A stretch of DNA of 64,000 nt. Source: Erwinia sp. HDF1-3R (GTDB taxonomy: Bacteria; Pseudomonadota; Gammaproteobacteria; Enterobacterales; Enterobacteriaceae). Under the pieces are notes generated by a model. That model saw nothing but the letters and a program-made list of their open reading frames with translations, did not search any database and had not been told where the DNA came from. Positions 55,708 through 64,000 of this stretch are shown here, piece after piece (positions within the stretch are counted from its first letter, which is position 1; every line of letters begins with the position of its first letter). The position numbers and the translations under genes are program-made. The stretch spans positions 62,001 through 126,000 of the forward strand of contig NZ_CP155071.1 of assembly GCF_039621855.1 (NCBI RefSeq), given 5' to 3'.

Positions 55708-57159
55708 CTACGGTGGGGCAATGCCGCTCATTTCACAGGCCAGCGCGCCGGTCCGCTTCAACGCATAGGTGTAGCGCTCATCAAATGGGTAACAGCAGGA
55801 GAGACGCAGCGCACTGTTGCAGCGATCGCTAAGGGTATAGAGCGCGCCGGGGGTCAGGCATATTTTCTCCTGTAGAAGCCGGTGAAACAGCTGCACGCTA
55901 TCGACGTTATCCGGCAGCTCAACCCAGAAGACAAAGCCGCCGCTGGGCAGCGTTGCCCGCGTTCCCTGGGGAAAGTGCCGGGCGATGATGCTCCGAGCCT
56001 CATCAAGCTGTGCGGCATAGCGGCGGCGCAGCGTGCGCAGATGGTGGTCGTAGCCACCTGATTCCAGAAAATGGCCCAGCGTTTCTGAAAGCAGGCGCGA
56101 TTCCGTCAGGGAAGAGACCGATTTCAGCCGGGCCAGCTTTCCGGTAAAGCGTCCTGCGGCAATCCATCCAACGTGGAAATCGGGTGCAACCGTTTTAGTG
56201 AAGCTGGTGCAGTAGAGAACCCACCCCTCCCGATCGAAGGCTTTTACCGCGGGTGATAGCGGCCAGCAGAATTGCAGTTCGCCGTAAAGGCCGTCCTCAA
56301 TCAGCGGCACCTGATAGCGGTTGACCATCTCCGCCAGACGCTTTTTCTCCTCCAGTTTCATGCTGCATCCCAGCGGGTTTTGCACGGTCGGCATGGCGAC
56401 GATAGCCTGAATGCGCCGCTCCTGGAGTAGCAGCTCCAGTGCATCCAGCGACAGGCCGAACTGGGGGTCAGTGGGGATCTCGATGACCCTCAGACCCAGG
56501 CTGGCCAGCAGGGGAAAGAGATAAAAATAGGTGGGGGTTTCAATGCCCACGCAGTCGCCGGGCTGAGTGACCGTTCGTAATGCCAGCTGGAGGGCTTCCA
56601 TGCAGCCATGCGTCAGCGTGATATCTTCCAGGGTAAGGCGGATACCCAGATCCATCGATCGGCGTGCCACTTCGCGCCTCAGGCGCTCGCTTCCGGGCGG
56701 CAGCGCGTAGCGCCCAATCAGCGACGGTTCGCGACGTAGCAGCGAGGCCATGATGCGGCTGATTTTTGCCGTAGGAAAAAAATCGCTGTTTTGCGGGCAG
56801 GCGAGCGAGATGTTGGTGTAGTCCGGGTGGTTCTGCGCGGCAAAAACGGCATCAATCAGATCCAGTTTCTCACTGCTGGGAGAGCGCACCTGTGCCTGGC
56901 GGTCACCCGAGGATTTTACTGACGGTAGTACGCTACGGACGTAATAGCCTGACTGAGGACGCGCTTCGATAAGTCCGCGATCCTCCAGAATCCGGTAGGC
57001 AGCCAATACGGTATTCACGCTGAGCTGGTGATTGCTGGCACAGCGGCGAATAGCGGGCAGACGGCTGCCAGGGGGATAGGTGCCAACGTGGATCGCTTCC
57101 GCCAGCGTCTGCGCCAGCTGCTGATACAGCGTACTTTCCTGCATATCAATAATGGACAC
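55708..57159 (-). CDS. MocR-type GntR/aminotransferase regulator
   Basis: Transcription regulator of about 483 residues: an N-terminal GntR winged helix ('TLYQQLAQTLAEAIHVGTYP', 'LSVNTVLAAYRILEDRGLIE') joined to a fold-type I aminotransferase domain. The pyridoxal phosphate lysine is in 'TSFTKTVAPDFHVGW'. The GTG at 57157-57159 has AAGGGAG eight bases upstream, so I prefer it to an ATG at 57213. It is divergent from a LysE exporter across about 135 bp containing the palindrome ATTACA-ATAG-TGTAAT, a possible operator. Effector unknown. Confidence 0.88.
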   Translation of the reverse strand: MSIIDMQESTLYQQLAQTLAEAIHVGTYPPGSRLPAIRRCASNHQLSVNTVLAAYRILEDRGLIEARPQSGYYVRSVLPSVKSSGDRQAQVRSPSSEKLDLIDAVFAAQNHPDYTNISLACPQNSDFFPTAKISRIMASLLRREPSLIGRYALPPGSERLRREVARRSMDLGIRLTLEDITLTHGCMEALQLALRTVTQPGDCVGIETPTYFYLFPLLASLGLRVIEIPTDPQFGLSLDALELLLQERRIQAIVAMPTVQNPLGCSMKLEEKKRLAEMVNRYQVPLIEDGLYGELQFCWPLSPAVKAFDREGWVLYCTSFTKTVAPDFHVGWIAAGRFTGKLARLKSVSSLTESRLLSETLGHFLESGGYDHHLRTLRRRYAAQLDEARSIIARHFPQGTRATLPSGGFVFWVELPDNVDSVQLFHRLLQEKICLTPGALYTLSDRCNSALRLSCCYPFDERYTYALKRTGALACEMSGIAPP

Positions 57160-57295
57160 AGTTAACGCTCCCTTAAGGGGGTACAGATGGGATAATTTGC
57201 AGATTGTACTCATTACAATAGTGTAATTGTGAGTCTGTTACCATTAGCGTGCCGCTTTTATTATGGTCATCTCATTCATCTGTCGGATAGCCACT

Positions 57296-57880
57296 ATGCT
57301 CGATCCCTCCTTTTTCAGCTATGTTACCGTGATGTCGATTACCCCAGGCCCTAATAACCTTCTGCTCGCCACCTCCGGCGTCAATTTTGGCATACGACGT
57401 ACCCTGCCGATGATGCTGGGCATTATGGTCGGATGCGCAATCCAGACGGTGATCACCGGGCTGCTGCTGGAGGGACTCCTTCAGTGGATGGGAACTGTCA
57501 GAATGCCACTGACGCTGATGGGGTGTGCTTACCTGTTCTGGCTGTCATGGAAGATATTTCGCGCAGGGGTTCCTGAACTGCACGAAAAGGCCCGTCCGAT
57601 GACGCTACTGGGCGGCGCGCTTTTTCAGGCGGTCAACCCCAAAGCCTGGCTGATGGCGACGAACGTCGCCCTGATGTATACCGCCAACAGCGGCATACTG
57701 GCGGTGATGATTGGGTTTATGGCGCTGAATCTGCCCTGTATTCTGGTGTGGGCCGCGCTGGGCGACAGGCTGGGGAAACACTTACAGGTGGCGTGGAAGC
57801 TGCGGTTATTCAATACCATTATGGGGCTGTCGCTGGTGATCACCACGCTGTGGATGCTGACCGAAGTCATTCATCCCTGA
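57296..57880 (+). CDS. LysE family amino-acid exporter
   Basis: Inner-membrane protein of 194 residues with about five or six hydrophobic segments. The family signature 'SITPGPNNLLLATSGVNFGI' is near the N-terminus, and 'GALFQAVNPKAWLMAT' is the second conserved block. Probably exports an amino acid or related compound. Likely controlled by the divergent MocR-type regulator. The start at 57296 is preceded by GGATAG. Confidence 0.87.
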   Translation: MLDPSFFSYVTVMSITPGPNNLLLATSGVNFGIRRTLPMMLGIMVGCAIQTVITGLLLEGLLQWMGTVRMPLTLMGCAYLFWLSWKIFRAGVPELHEKARPMTLLGGALFQAVNPKAWLMATNVALMYTANSGILAVMIGFMALNLPCILVWAALGDRLGKHLQVAWKLRLFNTIMGLSLVITTLWMLTEVIHP

Positions 57881-57887
57881 GCATCAG

Positions 57888-57913
57888 CAGGGGCGGCACA
57901 TTCGCCGCCCCTG
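57888..57913. terminator. Terminator between LysE gene and xfp
   Basis: Ten-base-pair stem CAGGGGCGGC/GCCGCCCCTG with a six-base loop between the convergent genes, seven bases past the LysE stop. Confidence 0.7.
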
Positions 57914-57916
57914 TTA

Positions 57917-60316
57917 TTAATCGGGCGCGCCGCCCTTATCTTCGTGCGAAGGCCACTTCCAGTTGTGCACCTCCGGGATATCCTCGCCATACTCCCTTAC
58001 CCAGGCATGGTGTGCCGCGAGTTTTTCCTGTAGCGCATCCAGTACGCTCCCCGCTTCTTCCTGCAATCCTGGCACGCGCAGAATGGCGTTTTGCGCCAGA
58101 TGATAGCGATCCAGCTCGTTTAACACCGTCATATCGAAAGGCGTGGTGGTGGTGCCTTCCTCGTTAAAGCCGTGAACATGAATATTACGATGATTATTTC
58201 GTTGCCAGGTCAGGCGGTGGATCAGCGCCGGATAACCGTGGAAGGCGAAAATCACCGGCTTATCTGCGGTGAAGATAGTCTCCCACTCCTGCTCATCCAG
58301 CCCGTGCGGATGCTGCTCTTTCGTCTGCATCGCCAGCAGATCCACGACATTCACCACTCTGACGCGCAGGCCGGGAAGGTACTGGCGCAGCAAATCTACG
58401 GCGGCAAGCGTTTCGAGGGTGGGAACGTCACCTGCGCAGGCCATCACGACGTCGGCAGGATCCTCCGCCGTTTCATTACCGGCCCAGTGCCAGATACCCA
58501 TGCCTTTTTCACAGTGTCTGATGGCCTCATCCATGGTCAGCCACTGAGGCTCAGGCTGCTTTCCGGCAACGATCACATTGATCCTGTCCCAGGTGCGCAG
58601 ACAGTGATCCCCCACCCACAGCAGCGTATTGGCATCCGGCGGCAGATAGATGCGGGCGATATCGGCCTTCTTATTGGCAACATGGTCCATAAAGCCCGGA
58701 TCCTGATGGCTGTAGCCATTGTGGTCCTGACGCCAGACGTGGGATGAGAGCAGATAGTTGAGCGAGGAGATCGGTTTGCGCCAGGGCAGCTTACGGGAAA
58801 CTTTTAGCCATTTCGCATGCTGGTTAAACATTGAGTCGATAATGTGAATAAAGGCTTCGTAGCAGTTAAACAGGCCGTGCCTGCCCGTCAGCAAATAGCC
58901 TTCAAGCCAGCCCTGACACTGGTGTTCACTGAGGATTTCCATGACCCGTCCATCCTGCGCCAGCTGTTCGTCCCAGGGAAGGATCGCCTCCATCCAGCTG
59001 CGATTCGTCACGTCAAACACCTTACCCAGTCGGTTAGAGGCCGTTTCATCCGGGCCAAACAGGCGGAAATTTTCCGGGTTGCGGGTAAAAATCTCGCTCA
59101 GGTAGCTGGCCAGCACCGCCGTTGACTGCGCCAGCGTCTCGCCCGGCCTGTTAACCTCCACCGCATACTGACGGATATCAGGCACCTCCAACAGGTTGCG
59201 CAGTCGTCCACCGTTGGCATAAGGGGTGGAACCCATACGTTTATCCCCGGTTGGTGCCAGCGCCTGCAACTCCGGCATCAACCGGCCCGCGTCGTCGAAC
59301 AGCTCATCAGGATGATAGCCTGCCATCCACTGCTGGAGGATCTCCCGGTGCGCCTCATTTTCCCGACATTCTGCCACCGGCACCTGGTGCGCACGCCAGA
59401 ACCCCTCTACTTTTTTGCCGTCCACGGTTTTTGGCCCGGTCCAGCCTTTTGGGCTGCGCAAAATAATCATCGGCCAGCGGGGGACGCGCTTCTGTGCTTC
59501 ACCGCGGCGTGCCGCCTGCTGAATCTGCTGAATGCGGTCGAAGGCTTTATCCAACACGTCGGCCATCTGACGATGCATCAGCTGGGGATCATCGCCGACC
59601 ACAAACAGAGGTTCATATCCGTAACCGTTGAAAAGCTGCTCCAAATCGCCGTCGTCGGTGCGGCCCAGAATTGTGGGGTTGGCGATTTTATATCCGTTGA
59701 GATGCAGAATGGGTAATACAGCCCCGTCACGTACGGGATTAAGAAATTTCGTGCCGTGCCAGCTGGCGGCCAGCGGCCCGGTTTCCGCCTCGCCGTCGCC
59801 GATAACGCAGGGGACAATCAGATTGGGATTGTCGAAGGCGGCACCAAAAGCATGAACCAGTGAATAACCCAGTTCGCCCCCTTCATGAATCGATCCCGGC
59901 GTTTCAGGCGCAGCATGGCTGGGAATGCCGCCGGGGAACGAAAACTGCCGGAATAGCTTACGCATACCTTCAGCATCCTGGCTGATATCAGGGTAAATTT
60001 CGCTGTAGCTCCCCTCCAGCCAGGTGTTCGCTACCATGCCGGGGCCACCGTGTCCCGGGCCGCAGATGTAGAGCAGATCGGTATCCCGCTGGCGGATAAT
60101 TCGGTTCAGGTGAGCGTAAATGAAATTCAGGCCGGGGGTGGTTCCCCAGTGGCCCAGCAGGCGAGACTTAATATGACCTGCCTCCAGGGGCTGCCGCAAC
60201 AGCGGGTTGTCCAGCAGATAGATCTGCCCGACCGACAGGTAGTTAGCGGCGCGCCAGTAGCGATCCAAAAGCGTTAAATCAGGGTCTGAGACTGGCGGGT
60301 GTAAAGGCGTATCCAT
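57917..60316 (-). CDS. xfp: Phosphoketolase
   Basis: Thiamine diphosphate enzyme that splits xylulose 5-phosphate (and possibly fructose 6-phosphate) with phosphate into acetyl phosphate and a triose or tetrose phosphate. Complete at 799 residues. The N-terminal domain shows '[20 protein letters not shown]' and the cofactor motif '[20 protein letters not shown]'. Later blocks are '[14 protein letters not shown]', '[20 protein letters not shown]' and '[17 protein letters not shown]'. The start at 60316 has AGGAGGA upstream. Which of the two substrates is used cannot be read from sequence by eye. Confidence 0.95.
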   Translation of the reverse strand: MDTPLHPPVSDPDLTLLDRYWRAANYLSVGQIYLLDNPLLRQPLEAGHIKSRLLGHWGTTPGLNFIYAHLNRIIRQRDTDLLYICGPGHGGPGMVANTWLEGSYSEIYPDISQDAEGMRKLFRQFSFPGGIPSHAAPETPGSIHEGGELGYSLVHAFGAAFDNPNLIVPCVIGDGEAETGPLAASWHGTKFLNPVRDGAVLPILHLNGYKIANPTILGRTDDGDLEQLFNGYGYEPLFVVGDDPQLMHRQMADVLDKAFDRIQQIQQAARRGEAQKRVPRWPMIILRSPKGWTGPKTVDGKKVEGFWRAHQVPVAECRENEAHREILQQWMAGYHPDELFDDAGRLMPELQALAPTGDKRMGSTPYANGGRLRNLLEVPDIRQYAVEVNRPGETLAQSTAVLASYLSEIFTRNPENFRLFGPDETASNRLGKVFDVTNRSWMEAILPWDEQLAQDGRVMEILSEHQCQGWLEGYLLTGRHGLFNCYEAFIHIIDSMFNQHAKWLKVSRKLPWRKPISSLNYLLSSHVWRQDHNGYSHQDPGFMDHVANKKADIARIYLPPDANTLLWVGDHCLRTWDRINVIVAGKQPEPQWLTMDEAIRHCEKGMGIWHWAGNETAEDPADVVMACAGDVPTLETLAAVDLLRQYLPGLRVRVVNVVDLLAMQTKEQHPHGLDEQEWETIFTADKPVIFAFHGYPALIHRLTWQRNNHRNIHVHGFNEEGTTTTPFDMTVLNELDRYHLAQNAILRVPGLQEEAGSVLDALQEKLAAHHAWVREYGEDIPEVHNWKWPSHEDKGGAPD

Positions 60317-60486
60317 TAATGTCCTCCTCATTAGCGCATCAGATCAAAGCATAGACGCCTGAGTCGGGCATGCAGAGAAAGGGCGCGGGGACGGGAGCGT
60401 AACGACATAAACAGGTCGGGTGTGGCAGATAAGAGGGGGATTATGCTGCCCGGCGGGCACATGTTGCCACCGGGCGTTTCGGGGAA

Positions 60487-62106
60487 TTACTTACCCATTG
60501 CCGTCGAGCCGGCCTGCTGCGCTTCATCGTTGGCCGCCACGGGTGGCGTATAGGCCAGCTGAAGAAGCCGGCTGGTTTCTGCCAGCACCTTCTCCGTTGC
60601 AGCGACGTTACCGTTCAGGCTCTGCCCGAGGGACGGGATCATCGTTTTCAGCGTCGACTGCCATGCCGGGGTAGCCATCTTTTCTGCGAAGACCTTTTTC
60701 ATCAGCTCCAGCATAATATGCGCCGCCGTTGAAGCGCCCGGCGATGCACCCAGCAGGGCAGAAATCGTGCCATCCTGCGAAGTCACCACCTCGGTACCCA
60801 GTTTAAGTACGCCGCCTTTACCCGCCTCTTTTTTGATAATTTGCACGCGCTGCCCCGCTTTTACGCGACGCCAGTCCTCTTTTTTCGCCTGCGGTAAATA
60901 GGCCTGTAGCGCCCGGTGCCGATCGTCATCGGTCAGCATCACCTGGCCTACCAGGTATTTCACCAGATTGAAGTTATTCAGCCCAACCTGCGCCATCGGT
61001 AAAACGTTCGATGAGGTCATTGAACCAAACATATCCCACAGCGAACCCTGCTTCAGATACCGCGTAGAAAATGAGGCAAAGGGGCCAAATAGCAGAACCT
61101 GTTTACCGTCCAGCGTCCGGGTATCCAGATGCGGCACGGACATCGGCGGCGCACCCACCTCGGCTTTACCATAAACTTTGGCCAGGTGGCGGTTCACCAC
61201 CTCCTGATTATCGGTGACGAGGAATTCACCGCCCACCGGAAAGCCCGCATAATCTTTCGCTTCCGGAATGCCGGAGGCCTGTAGCAGCGTCAGCGCCGCC
61301 CCGCCCGCACCGATAAAGATGTACCTGGCGCGAAGGGTTTGTTTACGCCCGCTGTTTTTCAGATCGGACAGGGTAACACGCCACATTCCGTCCCGGTCAC
61401 GCTTGATATCACGCACCTCATGATGATTTTGCAGGCTAAATCCGGCGCTTTTCTTTAGCGAGGCAATCAGCTGGCGCGTGATTTCACCGAAGTTAACGTC
61501 GGTCCCCATCTCGCTGCGGGTCGCGGCAACGCGCTGATGCGCATCACGCCCTTCCATAATCAACGGGATCCATCTCTTGATCTGCTCAGGGTTTTCCGAG
61601 TATTCCATATCGCGAAACAGCGTATTTTTCTGCAGCGCGGCATAGCGTTTTTTCAGAAAGTTAACGTGTTCCTCCCCCCAAACGAAGCTCATATGAGGCA
61701 CGCTGGTGATAAAGCTGCGGGGATGACTCAGCACGCCCTGCTGAACCTGATAAGCCCAGAACTGTCGGGAGATCTGAAATGCCTCGTTGATCTCGACCGC
61801 CTTCCCGATAGCCACCGTACCGTCGCTGTTCATCGGGGTGTAGTTCATCTCAGCCAGCGCAGCATGTCCCGTGCCCGCATTATTCCAGCCATTTGAACTC
61901 TCTTCCGCGACGTCATCCAGGCGCTCGACCATGCCGATGCGCCAGTTTGGCTCAAGCTGCTGGAGGTAGGTGCCCAGCGTCGCGCTCATAATGCCGCCGC
62001 CAATCATTAATACATCGACGTCGCCCCTATTTTTCTCATCAGAGGTCGCATTTGACTTGCCTGGGGCAGTGTGACAAATGGACTGGCGTTGTGCTGATTT
62101 CCGCAT
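60487..62106 (-). CDS. mqo: Malate:quinone oxidoreductase
   Basis: FAD enzyme at the inner membrane that oxidises malate to oxaloacetate and passes electrons to quinone. The FAD-binding motif '[17 protein letters not shown]' lies near residue 32; '[20 protein letters not shown]', '[13 protein letters not shown]', '[13 protein letters not shown]' and '[18 protein letters not shown]' are family blocks. Length 539, near 548 in E. coli. The first 28 residues are basic and polar, without a clear membrane segment. GGAG lies nine bases before the start. Confidence 0.96.
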   Translation of the reverse strand: MRKSAQRQSICHTAPGKSNATSDEKNRGDVDVLMIGGGIMSATLGTYLQQLEPNWRIGMVERLDDVAEESSNGWNNAGTGHAALAEMNYTPMNSDGTVAIGKAVEINEAFQISRQFWAYQVQQGVLSHPRSFITSVPHMSFVWGEEHVNFLKKRYAALQKNTLFRDMEYSENPEQIKRWIPLIMEGRDAHQRVAATRSEMGTDVNFGEITRQLIASLKKSAGFSLQNHHEVRDIKRDRDGMWRVTLSDLKNSGRKQTLRARYIFIGAGGAALTLLQASGIPEAKDYAGFPVGGEFLVTDNQEVVNRHLAKVYGKAEVGAPPMSVPHLDTRTLDGKQVLLFGPFASFSTRYLKQGSLWDMFGSMTSSNVLPMAQVGLNNFNLVKYLVGQVMLTDDDRHRALQAYLPQAKKEDWRRVKAGQRVQIIKKEAGKGGVLKLGTEVVTSQDGTISALLGASPGASTAAHIMLELMKKVFAEKMATPAWQSTLKTMIPSLGQSLNGNVAATEKVLAETSRLLQLAYTPPVAANDEAQQAGSTAMGK

Positions 62107-62515
62107 GATGCGACATCTCCATATGCTGAATTTTCAACATGTTATGCAGGTAATACAGGGCTGTTTCCCGGTTCAGTCTGGTCATCTGGCTGGATCCGGG
62201 GGGACGTCTTATAAAACCCACATGAATAAAATGGATTATTTAACAAGCAGTTAATGCTCTGGAAATATACCATTGTTACGAGGGAATTAAAAAATTGTTT
62301 AAAGATTAAAAGTGATAATGAAAATTCAAACAAAATTAGTAACATTTATGGGCGTTGAGAGTGTGGGCCTTGTGGACCGCCAGCAGGCGCCCAGGGGAGT
62401 GCGGATAACGCATCGGGAAACCAGGGTAACCCTGGGGATCAGAAGAGGGATGTGCGGCTAAAGCATGAAAAAAGGCTGAACAGTGAGACAAAACCGGGGG
62501 TCAGAAAATCAGGCA
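62107..62515. other. Gene-free interval between mqo and tpiA
   Basis: About 400 bp without a gene. The part 62220-62345 is very AT-rich and should hold the leftward mqo promoter. I see no small RNA I can name. Confidence 0.5.
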
Positions 62516-62539
62516 CCCTGCTCCGTGGCCGGAGCAGGG
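62516..62539 (-). terminator. Terminator of tpiA
   Basis: Nine-base-pair stem CCCTGCTCC/GGAGCAGGG with a six-base loop, directly past the tpiA stop; on the minus strand it is followed by a short T run a few bases on. Confidence 0.65.
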
Positions 62540-62547
62540 GACGTTTA

Positions 62548-63315
62548 TCAGGCGTTTTTCGCCGCTGCCGCTGCTTTCACAATGGCCGCAAAGGCATCTG
62601 CCTTCAGCGATGCGCCGCCAACCAGCGCGCCGTCAATATCCGGCTGGGCAAACAGCTCGGCCGCATTTTTATCATTTACGGAGCCGCCGTACTGGAGGAT
62701 GACCTGGGCCGCTACAGCATGGTTTTCTTTCGCGATATGATCGCGGATAAATTTGTGTACTGCCTGAGCCTGCGCAGGCGTAGCAGATTTGCCCGTACCG
62801 ATGGCCCAGACTGGCTCGTAGGCAATGACCACGCCGTTGAACGCTTCAGCACCCTGGGTTTTTAACACCGCGTCAATCTGACGTGCGCACACTTCTTCGG
62901 TTTTGCCTGCTTCATTTTCGGCTTCGGTTTCGCCGATACACAATACCGGGATCAGACCTGCCGCTTTCAGTAAGGCGAACTTCTTCGCGATAAGCTCATC
63001 GCTCTCTTTATGGTAGGTACGACGCTCAGAGTGACCGATGATAATGTACTGTGCACCGACGTCTTTCAGCATGTCCGCGGAGACTTCACCCGTGAAAGCA
63101 CCGGAAAGGTTAACGTCCACGTTCTGCGCGCCGAGCACAATCTGGCTGCCAGAAAGGGCGTGTTTAGCCTGATCCAGATACATCACCGGCGGGGCGATAG
63201 CGACACCGCAACCGTCAACGCTGCTCAGCTCGTTTCGCAGGCCTGCAATCAGCTCTTTAACCACTGTTTTGCTGCCGTTCAGTTTCCAGTTACCCATAAC
63301 TAATGGATGTCGCAT
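62548..63315 (-). CDS. tpiA: Triosephosphate isomerase
   Basis: Interconverts dihydroxyacetone phosphate and glyceraldehyde 3-phosphate in glycolysis. '[10 protein letters not shown]' has the substrate lysine, '[14 protein letters not shown]' the catalytic His, '[20 protein letters not shown]' the catalytic Glu and loop 6. '[10 protein letters not shown]' and '[14 protein letters not shown]' bind phosphate. I use the second ATG (63315), five bases after GGAGG, giving 255 residues as in E. coli. Confidence 0.98.
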   Translation of the reverse strand: MRHPLVMGNWKLNGSKTVVKELIAGLRNELSSVDGCGVAIAPPVMYLDQAKHALSGSQIVLGAQNVDVNLSGAFTGEVSADMLKDVGAQYIIIGHSERRTYHKESDELIAKKFALLKAAGLIPVLCIGETEAENEAGKTEEVCARQIDAVLKTQGAEAFNGVVIAYEPVWAIGTGKSATPAQAQAVHKFIRDHIAKENHAVAAQVILQYGGSVNDKNAAELFAQPDIDGALVGGASLKADAFAAIVKAAAAAKNA

Positions 63316-63430
63316 CATATCCTCCGCGTCGCGAAATACGTTAAATTACCCTGCCGGAGCAGCGTTGTCTGCCAGACAGTATAGAGATGAAAACTATGAA
63401 AGGCTTTGCTTTTCGTCATCTTTGCCCGCG

Positions 63431-64000
63431 TCAGTTGGGGGTCATGGCCAGTTTTATTGGCTCGATAGCAAAGGTCAGCCCCTTATCACCGTTATCCGCA
63501 ATGACATAGCGTAATGCCCCTTCGCTCTGTTCAAAGTAGCGCGATCCTTTACCCCTGTTTAGCAGGTCATCCAGACGTTTCAGGCTCAGCGCTTCGGTCA
63601 GCGTGGGCTCAAAAAAGCGCGCCAGGGCGGCCATATAAGCGCGGGCTTTATCACGTGCCGCCTTCTCATCAGGGCCAGGCACCGGCAGCCAGGTAATTTG
63701 CAGGGTTTTGACCTTACCAGTGCCCTGTTCAATGGCGGTAGAGCTATAGAGATTTTCATTGATCTTGCTGGCGGCACGGGTCAAATTACTTTTGTCCCCG
63801 CGATTGTCGATTGCCCGATACTCCGGGATCGTTAATGCTGGATTAATCGCATTATACTTTTCCCGAAACTGGCCGATAGTAAAATCAAATGTTGGCGCCC
63901 CCGCCATAAGATAGGGAGCAGTCGGCATATGCTCGGTACGATCCTGTGGCACAGGATCAGCCCAAAGCGGAGGCGCCGCCAGCGTAACGAGAAGTGTAAT
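63431..64000 (-). CDS. yiiQ: YiiQ, DUF1454 family exported protein (5' partial)
   Basis: Homologue of E. coli YiiQ, a periplasmic protein of unknown role. The reading frame continues to the window edge through a hydrophobic stretch ending 'LAAPPLWADP', the end of a signal peptide, so the first residues lie outside. Family blocks are 'PYLMAGAPTFDFTIGQFREK', 'NLTRAASKINENLYSSTAIE' and 'EGALRYVIADNGDKGLTFAI'. It follows tpiA on the same strand order as in E. coli, about 115 bp upstream of it. Confidence 0.93.
   Translation of the reverse strand: MTLLVTLAAPPLWADPVPQDRTEHMPTAPYLMAGAPTFDFTIGQFREKYNAINPALTIPEYRAIDNRGDKSNLTRAASKINENLYSSTAIEQGTGKVKTLQITWLPVPGPDEKAARDKARAYMAALARFFEPTLTEALSLKRLDDLLNRGKGSRYFEQSEGALRYVIADNGDKGLTFAIEPIKLAMTPN

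Noticed and set aside
60317-60486. GC-rich hairpin near 60450 as the mqo terminator
   Set aside because: The stem is imperfect and lacks a T run on the minus strand, so I did not call it.

Overview
The window is chromosomal DNA of a gamma-proteobacterium of the order Enterobacterales. Gene order and protein similarity (recalled, not searched) point to Erwiniaceae, something Erwinia- or Pantoea-like; the genus is an inference. The backbone follows two Escherichia coli blocks: ligB-yicG-yicC-rph-pyrE-slmA-dut-coaBC-radC-rpmB-rpmG-mutM-coaD-waa-hldD-yibQ-envC-yibN-grxC-secB-gpsA-cysE-trmL, then cpxA-cpxR-cpxP-fieF-pfkA-sbp-cdh and tpiA-yiiQ. Into this are set lineage-specific genes and several decayed mobile or toxin loci.

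Left part (1-14.8 kb). A partial, 3'-frameshifted ligB, yicG and a phnA/yjdM homologue are followed by a small AT-rich accessory island (about 2.65-4.95 kb). It holds an antitoxin relic, DUF943 and DUF3289 genes, a frameshifted gene and an integrase relic abutting the 3' end of yicC. Next come a lipoprotein with a heptanucleotide tandem repeat upstream, nupC, rph-pyrE with the pyrE attenuator, slmA, dut-coaBC, radC, the ribosomal protein operon rpmB-rpmG, mutM and coaD.

LPS core region (14.7-31.4 kb). The gene set is Klebsiella/Serratia-like: waaE, waaA, wabG-like, waaQ, waaH-like, a GT9, wabH-like, a wabN-like deacetylase, waaL, a GT2, waaC, waaF and hldD, plus two further unassigned glycosyltransferases. 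Most are on the minus strand with overlapping ends; only wabN-waaL are on the plus strand.

Cell-envelope and metabolic block (31.4-51.5 kb). It carries yibQ-envC, yibN-grxC-secB-gpsA-cysE, trmL, cpxA-cpxR and cpxP with the CpxQ small RNA in its 3' UTR. A decayed hicAB pair and a periplasmic catalase plus ankyrin pair separate cpxP from fieF. After fieF come pfkA, sbp, cdh, yhjD, a LysR/SDR divergent pair and a glutathione S-transferase (GST).

Toxin-immunity locus (51.5-55.7 kb). This is the most unusual part. A nuclease bacteriocin with its Im-type immunity gene, plus an orphan truncated nuclease with a second immunity gene, are inserted behind the GST gene. The 3' end of the GST gene occurs three times, once at each module boundary. 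An ISL3 transposase relic and a deleted GST copy close the region.

Right part (55.7-64 kb). A MocR-type regulator and divergent LysE exporter, phosphoketolase, malate:quinone oxidoreductase, tpiA and a 5'-truncated yiiQ. No rRNA, tRNA or CRISPR array was recognised.
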